A DNA stretch of 64,000 bases from contig NC_061124.1 of the NCBI RefSeq assembly GCF_905220365.1, positions 15,564,501 to 15,628,500 of the forward strand, written 5' to 3'. Origin of the DNA: Vanessa cardui (taxonomy: Eukaryota > Arthropoda > Insecta > Lepidoptera > Nymphalidae). Under the pieces are notes generated by a model that had not been told where the DNA came from, did no database searches, and saw nothing but the letters and a program-made list of their open reading frames with translations. The first letter of the stretch is position 1; each line of letters begins with the position of its first letter. Below, piece after piece: positions 31,401-41,205 of this stretch. The translations under genes were made by a program, and so were the position numbers.

Positions 31401-33493
31401 TTGATCCTCTAGGCCTTCTAAGTCCTTGTGTAATGACAATGAAAATGTTGCTTCAAAAATTATGGTTACACAAACTGTCTTGGGATGAACAACTGCCTCC
31501 GGAAGTTAATAAACTTTGGTCCGAATTGATTGTTGATTTACCGGAATTAAATAAAATTAGGATTCCACGACGTGTTATTATTGATTCATACCAGTTTTTA
31601 GAATTTCACATTTTCTGCGATGCGTCTGAACGAGCCTACGGTGCGTGCCTATACGTACGTAGCGTTAGTGATGAGGGTGACGTATTAGTGCGTTTATTAG
31701 TAGCTAAAGGTCGAGTTGCTCCGCTTAAACCCACAACTATTCCGAGGTTGGAACTTTGTGGTGCCTTGGTAGGAGTTCGTATATATGAAAAGGTTGTTAC
31801 ATCATTACGAGTACGAGCAGCACGAACCTTTTTTTGGAGTGACTCTATGATAGTGCTAGGCTGGTTAAAAATGTTGCCAAATAAGCTTCAACCCTTTGTC
31901 CGGAACAGAATTGCAGAAATTTTAGATAAGACACCCAGTTGTGAGTGGAGACACGTTCCTACCGATAAAAATCCCGCGGATTATATTTCACGTGGTGTCG
32001 CATTTAAGTTAATACGGAATTTGAAAGAATGGTGGTCCGGACCAGAATTTTTGATGAAAGATATGTCATGTTGGCCAACTAAACCTTTACATACAGATGA
32101 TGATATACTACCGGAAATGAAATCAAATATTACTGTTTTACATGCTTTGGCCAACAATGATGAATTAAATAGATTAATTAATTTTAACTCTTTTTCCAAT
32201 TTTCTACGGCTTAGGCGTACTTTAGCTTGGGTTTTACGATTTGTTGATCTGAAATGCAAAAAGATAAAGAATATTGGTCCTTTTAGTAGTAAAGAATTAC
32301 AAAGAGCTTTAAATGTAATAATTCGGGCATCTCAAAGTGAATCATTTATAGAATATACTTTATTAATAAATAAAAAGAAGTTGCCTAAGAAAAGTCCACT
32401 AAATAAATTCAAAGTATTTTTAGATGACCAAAATATCATGCGTGTCGGTGGTCGACTCCAAAATTCAAACTATCAGTATGATAAAAAGCATCCTATTCTT
32501 CTACATTCTAATCATCGGTTTACAGTGTTAGTATTTGAATATGAACATAAAAGGTTATTTCATGCTGCCCCTCAATTATTATTATCTTCTATTAGAGAAA
32601 TATATTGGCCTATTAGAGGACGGAATTTAGCTCGAAAATGTTACTTACAATGTACGCGTTGTAGTCGATTCAGAGGTGAAACAGTTACTCCCACTATGGG
32701 TTACTTACCACAGCAGCGACTTCTAGGTGGTTTTCCTTTTGAAAATATTGGTTTGGATTATGCAGGTCCAATCCAATCAGCAGTTCGACAAGGCCGAGGT
32801 ACAAAATTAGTTAAAGTTTATATTGCCATATTTATTTGTTTTACAACAAAATCAATTCACCTCGAGTTAGTAGGTGATTTATCTAGTAATACATTTATTT
32901 TAGCTTTAAAAAGGTTCATCTCACGTAGAGGAAAGCCGAAAAATATATATTCTGATAACGGCCGTTCATTTGTCGGTGCATACAATGACCTTTCGAGCTT
33001 TCTTAAAGCAAATTGTGATTCGGTAACTGAAGAGATGTCAAAGGAAGGTATAAACTTTCATTTTATCCCGGCATACTCCCCTCATTTTGCTGGTCTTGCG
33101 GAGGCTGGCGTAAAATCAACTAAACATCATTTAGTTAGAGTGTTGGGCCTTTGTCACCTCTCTTACGAAGAATTATACACCACTTTAGTCCAAATAGAAG
33201 CCATCTTAAACTCGAGACCACTGACGCCATTATCATCAAATGCCGATGATTTAACGCCATTGACGCCAGGACATTTTTTAATTGGACGCCCCTTAGTGTC
33301 ATTACCATCGCCAAACTACGAACATCGCCCTGTAAATTCCTTAACTCGCTTCCAACGAACAGAACAGCTGAGACAACATTTTTGGACTCGATGGAGCAAG
33401 GAATATATATCGGAACTTCAGATAAGAACCAAATGGAGGTCATGTAAGGGTTCGCTGAAACTCAACTCTTTGGTTTTTTTTAAAAGAGGATAA
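28418..33493 (+). CDS. BEL/Pao Gag-Pol polyprotein, C-terminus cut by a frameshift
   Basis: 1691 codons from ATG 28418. Gag precedes three Cys/His knuckle-like motifs at about residues 347-410 (CQKCSGDHKLSSC, CFNCLSVGHYANNC, CKICRRKHH). An aspartic protease motif DSGS lies at about 482. RT shows LRVVFNASS, AGDVEKMYR and FYVDDLLTGG (about 893). RNase H shows FCDASERAYGA (about 1067) and PRLELCGA. Integrase has an HHCC region (about 1370-1420), then LDYAGP, IYSDNGRSF (about 1510) and a Glu in LAEAGVKS. The frame ends at 33491-33493, just after an eight-T run (33474-33481). The other frame continues the conserved integrase C-terminal region to a stop at 33657-33659. A single extra T, real or a sequencing error, would explain this. 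Confidence 0.92.
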   Translation: MPEDKELTRKRASYKGRLTFFSNYLNSLDPSTLSTSEVSELQLRLSKLEAMYEQYDEVQVSLECNTDNMDSQLSERSEFESFYYKSISRAQEILANYKKKDQANSDATLISSNHKFVKLPTIQLPKFNGSYTNWLEFHDTFVSLIHSNDDMNDINKFHYLRSSLEGSAAVVINSIQFSAANYSVAWQLLCDRFDNKHLLTQHHVSTLFNMNVIHKESSVTLKILIDQINKNLRALESLGEPVNQWDTLLIYIITHKLDSKTYREWEEYKGNLEKNSKITFSIFLTFIKNRADIIETLELSNSSANKNANTLKNVKVKTMIVQDYNNKGNSGDDKNNLSSASFKPKQCQKCSGDHKLSSCPEFLALSCEARLQILPSYKVCFNCLSVGHYANNCKKAGCKICRRKHHTLVHVAEHSKFKNTPSVHKTDTGNDTGNKATMSAQSNQSANLSLTAKIEHSVLLSTALVNVMGGNNIVYTARALLDSGSTSCLMTEALYKRLGLSGYNVNNSVMGINNSLSQINKMCFVAIKSINNDYMVKINCFVLTSITENVPNNYINPSSLKIPSDICLADPNFNTPAPIDILLGADIFWDLLGSKIIKLGPGQPILCETKLGWLVSGPTGTAMPLLFTKGKCNFTKLISDDEDNLNDNIQHLLTRFWQLEDVCTSSNHSPEEITCEDHFVKNTTRLENGQFCVKIPLKYPSDLLGESLSRAKHCFSSLERRFKGNLQFCEMYKSFMNEYELLGHMSLCDTTNKDAYFIPHHGVMRECSTTTKLRVVFNASSPTNTGVSFNNLQMIGPVVQDDLLSILIRFRQHKYIIAGDVEKMYRTIVVHPNDRHLQQIVWRDNPLSPIQTYQLNTVTYGTASAPFLATRCLRQLGLECDNQKVSEIILHDFYVDDLLTGGDDMVEIEHLRQEITLTLASAQMNLRKWKSNMQLVNGCDMSQSSLDLNIGGLESTKTLGLGWQAMSDELCFPISDSVIDSNSKREMLSVISQIFDPLGLLSPCVMTMKMLLQKLWLHKLSWDEQLPPEVNKLWSELIVDLPELNKIRIPRRVIIDSYQFLEFHIFCDASERAYGACLYVRSVSDEGDVLVRLLVAKGRVAPLKPTTIPRLELCGALVGVRIYEKVVTSLRVRAARTFFWSDSMIVLGWLKMLPNKLQPFVRNRIAEILDKTPSCEWRHVPTDKNPADYISRGVAFKLIRNLKEWWSGPEFLMKDMSCWPTKPLHTDDDILPEMKSNITVLHALANNDELNRLINFNSFSNFLRLRRTLAWVLRFVDLKCKKIKNIGPFSSKELQRALNVIIRASQSESFIEYTLLINKKKLPKKSPLNKFKVFLDDQNIMRVGGRLQNSNYQYDKKHPILLHSNHRFTVLVFEYEHKRLFHAAPQLLLSSIREIYWPIRGRNLARKCYLQCTRCSRFRGETVTPTMGYLPQQRLLGGFPFENIGLDYAGPIQSAVRQGRGTKLVKVYIAIFICFTTKSIHLELVGDLSSNTFILALKRFISRRGKPKNIYSDNGRSFVGAYNDLSSFLKANCDSVTEEMSKEGINFHFIPAYSPHFAGLAEAGVKSTKHHLVRVLGLCHLSYEELYTTLVQIEAILNSRPLTPLSSNADDLTPLTPGHFLIGRPLVSLPSPNYEHRPVNSLTRFQRTEQLRQHFWTRWSKEYISELQIRTKWRSCKGSLKLNSLVFFKRG

Positions 33494-33686
33494 CTTGCCG
33501 CCACTAAAATGGAGAATGGGGAGAATCGTGTTTGTCCATCCCGGTCCAGATGGGATCGTCAGAGTTGCAGATGTCAAGACGTCCAATGGCGTAGTTCGAA
33601 GATCATTTAGCAAAATTTGCCCATTACCCGACCTCTCTGAAGATGGAAATTCTGGTTGAAAGGGAATCTTTCAACGTCCGGGGGTA
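33494..33686 (+). other. BEL out-of-frame integrase tail and pre-LTR tract
   Basis: 33480-33659 encodes the end of the polyprotein in a shifted frame (a WRMGRI-type block is readable). The rest, to 33686, holds a short G-rich polypurine-like tract directly before the 3' LTR. Confidence 0.7.
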
Positions 33687-33886
33687 TGTTGGCGCAAGCG
33701 CCTGTTAAAACTATGAAGCCATTTAGTATATGGACGTTACGGAACGATTTAGATATAAGGCACTTTGTTTATTGTAATTTGTTACCTACCCTGTCATAAA
33801 AATATGTTACACAATAAATTTTTCATTGCAACTAAACTACGCCTTCTTTAATATCTCCTCGTTAAATACTATCAAAATCCGCAACA
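33687..33886 (+). repeat. BEL 3' LTR
   Basis: 200 bp, identical to the 5' LTR except at 33781, followed by the ACCTG target duplication. Confidence 0.95.
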
Positions 33887-34003
33887 ACCTGCATTACACC
33901 AAAGAAAAATACCGTTGAAGGCGAGACATATTCATGTCAGTGAAGCATCTTTTACACAAGCTTTTATTTAACTTGCAATGTATGACGAGTGAAATCGAGA
34001 TAA

Positions 34004-34204
34004 ACATGTCGCTCATCCAGAACGACATCGTCACAATTGCAAAAATCTCTAAAATGACTTAATATATCAATCAAAAACTATTGAAACAATAATTCTGACA
34101 ATATAACACTAGAAAGTATGTACGAAATGAGATCGTTTGGAATGAAAAAGTCATTTTAAAGATTTTTGCAATAGTGACGATGTTGTTCTGGATGAGCGAT
34201 GTGT
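34004..34204. mobile_element. Foldback element or MITE with 52-bp arms
   Basis: Arms at 34009-34060 and 34148-34199 are reverse complements with 3 mismatches in 52 (the inner ends read AAGTCATTTTA). They are separated by an 87-bp AT-rich loop. The symmetry continues imperfectly to ACA/TGT ends at 34004 and 34204. Perfect 6-bp direct repeats AGATAA flank it (33998-34003 and 34205-34210). No coding capacity. Superfamily unknown. Confidence 0.75.
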
Positions 34205-34221
34205 AGATAAGCAAGTAAATT

Positions 34222-34440
34222 AAATAACTGACGACCTCCGTTATCGAGTAGTGTGTGCATCTTTTTTCACGAGTACGCCACTCCGAAGTCGCTGGCTCCC
34301 GACTGAGTCGATGTAGACACAGTTCATTAGTTTTCTGTTGTCTTGGGTCTGGGTGTTTGTGGTACTGTTGTTACATCTGATTTTCCATAACACATGTACT
34401 TACGCTACTTACATTGGGTTCAGAGTAATGTATGCGATGT
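34222..34440 (+). repeat. S2 SINE, diverged
   Basis: CGACCTCCGTTATCGAGTAG head, TACGCCACTCCGAAG, a degraded B box (GGCTCCCGACTGAGTCGATG), then GTTGTCTTGGGTCTGGGTGT and CAGAGTAATGTATGCGATGT. Confidence 0.7.
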
Positions 34441-37400
34441 TGTCCAATATTTATTCATATATTATTATTTGATGTGAATAATATTATCTATTAAAATTTT
34501 AAAACAAAGTGAATATGAGTACTTAAATCTCGCAGCAGGTTTTATATCATATAAATGATCTTAAATGTGAAATGGCGTTATAACTTAACAGTACAAATTT
34601 TATCTTTATTATCACAAAATGAAAAAAAAAATGTTCCATAATACAGAACAAAAATCTATACTTGCTTACTGGGATTGGATATGGCTAATATTTCAAACGG
34701 TTTAATAAAGATCTGTCATAAAAGCAAAGGCTTATTTTATTTAATCATATCATTCTTATGTCCTTTAAACAGCGGTTATATAATTTAACAGCATATATAA
34801 ATTGAAAAATTACTCTTAAAAATATTTAAAATACAGCAAAATTTCATCCATTACACTGGTACGTCTTTACCCTAAAACGCAAATTACGCTGCGTAAATAT
34901 TAATTCCACTCGACAAAGGGAACAAATTACTAACATAAACGGAAATGACTGTTCATTTTAGGACGATACACGCGTGTCATGAAAAATTACATGATATTTG
35001 TACACCGTAATATTGTCAAGGGAAACCTTTTTGGTTGTTTCCATAATTTTTTTAAAACTCAGATGTAAACGGTTTTAAATGGATCACACGATCAGCTCGT
35101 GAATTTATCATTTGCGTTGAACCGCTGAACTGGATGCTTGCTTGAATATCTTTGAGTGGAATGGCCATGATGAATCCGAGGGTCACCGATTCGAATTCGG
35201 CCTAAATATCAAATTCATCACTCTAGATCTCATGACTCTAGGGGAAACAACCACAACGAGAAAAGTAAAAGCACAGTTGCAGCTTGTAAGTGCTCTACTG
35301 TTAGGCGTAGGTCTTCTGTCAGGCATCCTCACGATATTCTCCTTTACTCAAATTATGCACATTAAAATTCACTGTTTAAAACCACAGTGTGGGAATAAAT
35401 TTAGGATTCATTAAATCTAGTGTATTTTTTGCCTTTAGAGTGCATGTAATAAGGTCTAGAACACGAAAAAAAATTTAATGAAATTAATCACTCATTCAAA
35501 GGACATTTTTTCGCTTTTACCATTAACAATTGAAATAAAATATTTCATTGAAATTCGACCTTTTATCCCCTTACGGGTCGAATATTCCCAATGAAGAATG
35601 ATTACCTAATTCACATATTGGTTATTTGAGAAATGTTCGTGAGACCGATTGATTGAAAAGTAGTCTGAATAATATAATAATAGAATTTTTATTTTTAAAA
35701 ATTTGTCATCATAGACAAATTAGATAATTTAAAATAAAATTATAAATAAAAATATAATATAAAGCAACAAGTGCTGTATTTTTAGCCAAACGAGGGAGTA
35801 GAAGAGGAACATGATAGCGTCATACCGTTCGCCGTCACGGTTTACGAGTCCATCCTACCCCCGAAAGGCGCCATTTGATTAACATCAAAATGCATCACTA
35901 ATAAATACATCATTATGAAATAATTTCACGATTTCTAATTTATATAAGCAATAAATTCGGATTATAATTTATTCAATGCGTAATCAATACTGATAGGCAG
36001 TTCGATAAATTATTACTGTATTTGCTCATAGCATAGTGATTTATTAGACCATTATAAACTAATAAACTCAATATTCCAAAACAATACTATTTATTACTCA
36101 ATGGAAATACGAAATCAAAAAACAAACATTTCGCATATTACAACATTTCCAATATTCTACATTCCGAGCCCGAGGTATATATTAATTTGCACAACGCTAT
36201 ATTATTAAAACTGTTATTTAAAATTGGAATTAATTCCAATAATAAAAAAAAAAAACATGTAAAGAGTTCAGATATCGTTATTTTCTCGAGAGACTTTATA
36301 ATTTCAAAGTTCAAACTTACTGAAATGTTCAAATACATGTCGACTGTGGTTGAAACGTACTAAAGTTGATGTGCTCCTGAGAGAACATGACAAATTACAA
36401 ACTACACACTCATCTGGTTTCAAAAGCCTTACATTCGTTAGGCATTTGTAAGATACATGAGCGTATAGTGGTGTCTGAAATAGAATTATCCCATGTGCTA
36501 CATAATTTTGAAATCTTAATGCATATTTTCGACAGCACTCATGTAGCTTTACCGTGGATTTTTGGGTCAAATTTAGGTGAGTTTCACTAAGTTTTCTTGT
36601 ACGCAATGATGATCCTGTTCTCGTAACTATGTTAGAGGTACATTGACCTTTCCAGTGGTACACCAATACTTTTATCTCAATTTCCATCTGGTCCCGGCCA
36701 CTTTGCGCATGTCATCCACCTACCTGATTGTCATAATCGAAGTTTGTTAATGTAGGATCTCCATTCCAAAACACTCACTAATATATCAACAGTCATTTGT
36801 TTAATTCATAATACTTAAACTTAATTTCATTGTCAGCGTTTAGGAAAAATATCTTAAGGCTGAAAATCAACAAGCACGTCCATCAACCCGCATTCGATTA
36901 GCGTGGAATAAACCAAAGCACTCCTGAAGCAGACAGGAGGCTATTGACCAGAAAATGGACTATTTGCAAGTTATCTGTTGAATTGAAAAATTATATCATA
37001 ATGTAATAATACTTGATAAACACTAAGTTATTGAAATTTTGTTAGATTTGTGTCAACCATGAAAATTTACGTCCTATTAAGTATACACATAAATCAGATT
37101 AGATAACCTTCATATAACTAATATAATTTATATACACTCCAACAAAGCTTTAACTAACAAATAATTCATACTGAATCTATAAATTCGTATGAAGTAATTC
37201 ATTTAATAATAAAGTATCTTACCGGGCCGACTCTATCGTAATAAAACCATTCCATTAGCATAACAAAAAGATATTACCGTATAAGATAATATTGGTTTTG
37301 TGATGTTTGCTTTATAACGGCATCTCGGATTATTTGTTGGCATATAAAACTGTTTGCAATACTGTGAATATACGATCGAAAACTATCATGGAACCCTTTC

Positions 37401-38754
37401 TAAAATATATCGTACTCATGCGAATATTACTGTCGTCCGTTGAGCTTGTGTCCAAGATTGTAAGGAACCTTGGTCATTACGAATTATTGGTACCATAGTT
37501 TGAAACTACACTTCCATGGAACGGTTATAATCTTATAAACAAGATCGTTTCTTTCTGTACCTCATCTGATGTGATTGCGTGCCCCGATTTTACGGCTACG
37601 TAAATTTTTTTATGTCTCTCCAAGCGAATTCGATTTCATACACCTTAGTCGCATTCTTGTTATTAGTGCTATAATATATTCTATTAGTAAGATGAATCAC
37701 ATAAATATGTACTACTTTTGTATAATGAATTTTAGATTTAATTATACTAAGCCAGTCTCTAGCATTTCTGGCTGGAGGTATTGGATCCTATCCTCGAGTT
37801 AGACAATATAAAAACATTCGTTGTATCTGTCGAAACATTTTGGGCTACTGTCCCGAATCTGTAGTGGAAAACATCTAAATCCGTTGGTCCCCTAGTACTT
37901 TTCTCATTAGTCATGTCAGAATGCTGTTCCATTGAAGTATTTTATAGAATAGATAGTGTGCCTTTATACTTTGTTTATACTTTTGCATTATACAATCTAA
38001 CAAGTTAAATACTTAAATAAGGAGTGCTACTGAATGTTGTTTGTCTTATTCAAGATTTCTGTCAATGTCGCCATTTTTAATTTTAAGACAGTCATCAAAT
38101 CTGAATTCATTTATACAAAAAAAAAAATCGTATTTTATAAATTTTTTCGCTTGTAAAGAACCTAATTCAGTTCAATCCATTCGTTTCAAACAATTGAAAT
38201 ATCCGAAGCAATGCCTCGGAGGTGGTATTTTAAAATATTTATTATAAGCCTACAACGTAAATATGTAAAGGTTTAACTCATTCGAGCTTCATGCACACTC
38301 CATTACGCTTAACCATGAAACACACGACCTACAAGATGTACAATATAGAATTTTCAACCTTATCGTCATAAAAATAAGGCGAGACATTTCTTCAAAATTC
38401 ATTCAAATCTTGTGGTGGCCGATTCTGACACTTATTGCTATAAGTTTAAGGGTTATTATTTTCGGTTTATTTGCATGGGTTTTATGTGATGTTTTTATAA
38501 TCTTGCCTGATAGCTACGAATGTCGTTCAGTCTGCATTATCTATTTTTCTGTCTCCGAGAAGTAAATATGTTTTGGAGCTTGCACAGAGTAAGTTACGAT
38601 ATATTTGTTTATTTTAAGAATAGTTTATCTGAGACCGTTCCGGTTAGATAGCATCTGCAGGTTTGGGACTTCTTGGACTTGTTGATTTTGGACTTGGATT
38701 TTTACGGCAAACCAACCTACTATGTACACTCTCAACTCACTAATTATGGTCATT
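34441..38754. other. Unassigned AT-rich DNA (4.3 kb)
   Basis: Only short ORFs, such as 35142-35414 (90 codons) and 36304-36687 minus (127 codons). None has recognisable domains or clear coding composition. A faint S1-like string (CATCCTCACGATATTCTCCT) lies at about 35324. Otherwise nothing identified. It could hold regulatory DNA or old repeats. Confidence 0.35.
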
Positions 38755-39010
38755 TGTTTTAGCTAACTTTAGTCTGTCTGACAGTTTGTCCGTTAAGACG
38801 CTTTTTCTAAATAAAGTAGAAATTAATACCAAATAATATTTGCAGTCCGTTCGAGCTGTGACATTGTTAGTAAAAAATATATATATATTTTTTTTTTATA
38901 TTAATTAGTAAGTTTTAAAGTAAATTTGTTGTTACATCAGTGTATCTTATAGTATTGTGTATTGGAACCCTCAGTACGTTAGTGCGACTCGCACTTGACC
39001 GGTTTTTCAC
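38755..39010 (+). repeat. Family H repeat (lepidopteran-type), internally shortened
   Basis: TAGTCTGTCTGACAGTTTGT and TTAAGACGCTTTTTCTAAAT at the left, and GGAACCCTCAGTACG then GACTCGCACTTGACCGGTTT at the right. I recognise these two ends from a common long lepidopteran repeat with the middle missing here. Class unknown. Confidence 0.5.
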
Positions 39011-39051
39011 TTCTTCTTTCAGTTTTGCATCGACCCGAGCCAACCCAACTA

Positions 39052-39251
39052 AGAACTAGCGCGCACTGGTAACTTTTGTCACGGTGACTGTTTCGTCACT
39101 CTTGTCGAGTCCATGAATATGAATGGAGGTGCGCGCACGTTACGACGTGACAATTGGGTGACGTTTGTGTCTGCATCTGTACATATTCACGGACTTGACA
39201 AGAGTGTCGAAACAGTCACCGTGACAAAAACCACCAGTGCGCGCTAGTTCT
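39052..39251. mobile_element. Foldback element or MITE with about 68-bp arms
   Basis: The left arm (about 39052-39120) and right arm (about 39183-39251) are reverse complements over 68-69 bp with about six mismatches. Outer ends are AGAACTAGCGCGCACTGGT and ACCAGTGCGCGCTAGTTCT. A roughly 62-bp loop holds another GCGCGCAC string. Composition is GC-richer than the flanks. No clean target duplication. Transcribed, it would form one long hairpin. Confidence 0.75.
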
Positions 39252-39934
39252 AATACTATGATTTCATTTAAGTCCGTATAAATTGTCTTAGTGATACGCA
39301 CACAAATACATAATATAGCAATAGACATAACATAAGAATTTGGAACATCAATAATAATAATTATTATTTCATATTTATACAGTAAATATTTACAAATGGA
39401 AATATTCGTAAACGAGTTTCATTCGTAATATTCCGAATATATGAAATATATTACCAATATGTATTACCGACGGTGTTTTCATCTCTCCAATCATTTTGAG
39501 GCGTTCGCGAAATAATATATTGATATGAAGATTTCGATTCGAATGCAAATTAAAATTTGAAAAAGGAATTTAAAAATAAACGTATAATAATCTTTACGAG
39601 CTTTCGATATTGGTACTGTGAGTGCCTTTAACATGCACACGTATGCCCTCGAACGAGGCCGTATTGTGTCATATTTTTCACATGAGCAGGGCTTACGCGG
39701 TGTTGTCGAGGTAACAGACTGAAGAATACGTTGATTTTTTTGTCTTAAACAAATAAAAAAATAGTTATCAATGTCACAATGTTGTAGCCCGTGCTGTGCT
39801 GCACACGTGTTCACGTGAACGAGTCTGTGCAAGTCCATGACCATTAAGATGGTTGCCGTTAGAACCGCGTATAATCAAAGAGTCCCGTCTTCGACTATAA
39901 ATAAATAAATGAATAAATAAATATGAGACAACAT
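39252..39934. other. Unassigned AT-rich DNA
   Basis: A 117-codon minus-strand frame at 39491-39844 shows no domain. Nothing else recognised. Confidence 0.3.
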
Positions 39935-40150
39935 AACATACATTACTCTGATCCCAATGTAAGTAGCTGAAGCACTTGTATTATAGAAATCAGAAGTAAC
40001 GATGGTACCACAAACACCCAGACCCAAGACAACATAGAAAACTAATGGTAATCTACGTCGACTCGGCCGGGAATCGAACCCGGGACCAGAGAGTGGCGTA
40101 CCCATGAAAACCGGTGTACGACCTCCATGGTTGAGTGGTGTACTCGACGG
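39935..40150 (-). repeat. S2 SINE with inverted 5' end
   Basis: The body on the minus strand is normal (CCCGGGTTCGATTCCCGG B box, GTACACCGGTTTTCATGGGT). The 5' head (GACCTCCATGGTTGAGTGGT, from 40120) lies on the plus strand, inverted relative to the body. This looks like a 5' inversion at integration. Confidence 0.7.
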
Positions 40151-40261
40151 TCGTACATAATAATGTTTATGTTTTATACTATACAGGGACCTTGTTGTAA
40201 CGGTGCGTATGTGATAAGGCACGAAATATTTATTATCAATTACATCGTCAAAATACCATCT

Positions 40262-40572
40262 ACCTTACCATTTACTTGGTGGTATGGCTTTGTGCTAGCC
40301 CGTAGGTACCACCCACTCATCAGTTATTCTTCCGCCAAATAACAGTACTGTTGTGTGTACTGTTGTCTCAGTATTGTTGTGTTTCGGTTTGAAGGGTGAG
40401 TGAGCCAGTGTAACTACAGACACGAGGGACATAATATCTTAGTTCCCAAGGTTGGTGGCACATTGACGATGTAAAGAATAGTTAATATTTCTCAGCGTCA
40501 TTGTATAAGGGTGATGGTGAACACTTACCATCAGGTGGCCCATATGCTCGTCCACCAACCTATACCATAAAA
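40262..40572 (+). repeat. Family B repeat, near full length
   Basis: TTACTTGGTGGTATGGCTTT, GTAGGTACCACCCACTCATC, then GGTTTGAAGGGTGAGTGAGC, CCCAAGGTTGGTGGCACATT, GATGGTGAACACTTACCATC and CCAACCTATACCATAAAAAA with an A-rich tail. A partial TACTGTTGTGTGTACTGTTG duplication lies at about 40347. Confidence 0.75.
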
Positions 40573-40617
40573 AAAACCTTTTGAACTAAGATGTTATACA
40601 TCCTGTGTATGTAATTA

Positions 40618-40858
40618 CAATCAAAATCAAAATATACTTTATTCAATTGGGGTTTAACAGCACTTTTAAATCGTCATTTAACAATTATATTAAGTGAAGC
40701 TACTACCAATTGGGATAGTAGATTCTACCGAGAAGAACTGGCAAGAAACTCAGAAGAAGTTATTCTTTTTCAACATTTAAAAATACAGTTATTTAATTAC
40801 AATAATATATGCATGTAGTATATCCTGCCTGGAAGTCAACAAGTACTAATTATAAAAA
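40618..40858 (+). repeat. Family A repeat
   Basis: AATCAAAATATACTTTATTC, AAGTGAAGCTACTACCAATT, GAAGAACTGGCAAGAAACTC and the terminal TATCCTGCCTGGAAGTCAAC, as in the copy at 6062. Confidence 0.7.
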
Positions 40859-40892
40859 TAACTATACCAGCAAGTCATTTATTAGATCAATT

Positions 40893-41205
40893 ACAACAAC
40901 AACAACAACAACAGCCTGTAAATTCCCACTGTTGGGCTAAAGGCCTCCTCTCCCTTTGAGGAGAAGGTTTGGAACATATTCCACCACGCTGTTCCAATGC
41001 GGGTTGGTGGAATACACATGTGGCAGAATTTCTATGAAATATGTCACATGCAGGTTTCCTCACGATGTTTTCCTTCACCGCTGAGCACGAGACGAATTAT
41101 AAAGACAAATTAAGCACATGAATCAGCGGTACTTGCTTGGGTTTGAACCCGCAACAATCAGTTAAGATCCACGCGTTCTAACCACTGGGCCATCTCGACT
41201 CAAAA
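40893..41205 (-). repeat. S1 SINE (Metulj-like), full length
   Basis: On the minus strand: tRNA-like head GATGGCCCAGTGGTTAGAAC, B-box GGGTTCAAACCC, GGTGAAGGAAAACATCGTGA, GGAACAGCGTGGTGGAATAT, CCCAACAGTGGGAATTTACA and a (GTT)n tail. Best-preserved copy with both ends. Confidence 0.82.

Larger units (their letters stand above)
27502..33886 (+). mobile_element. BEL/Pao LTR retrotransposon, nearly intact
   Basis: Two 200-bp LTRs (27502-27701 and 33687-33886) begin TGTTGG and end GCAACA. They differ at one base (27596 T versus 33781 G). The 5-bp target duplication ACCTG lies at 27497-27501 and 33887-33891. TGGTCCGTTTCGAG directly after the 5' LTR is a likely primer-binding site. A G-rich tract CCGGGGGTA directly before the 3' LTR is a likely polypurine tract. 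The single long ORF has Gag-PR-RT-RNaseH-IN order, as in BEL/Pao. Low LTR divergence suggests recent insertion. Confidence 0.95.

Noticed and set aside
35142..35414. 90-codon frame with a hydrophobic stretch, possibly a membrane segment
   Set aside because: No signal peptide, neighbours or conservation evidence; length expected by chance in 64 kb.
36304..36687. 127-codon minus-strand frame
   Set aside because: Unusual cysteine-containing composition but no recognisable domain; an opposite-strand frame overlaps it.
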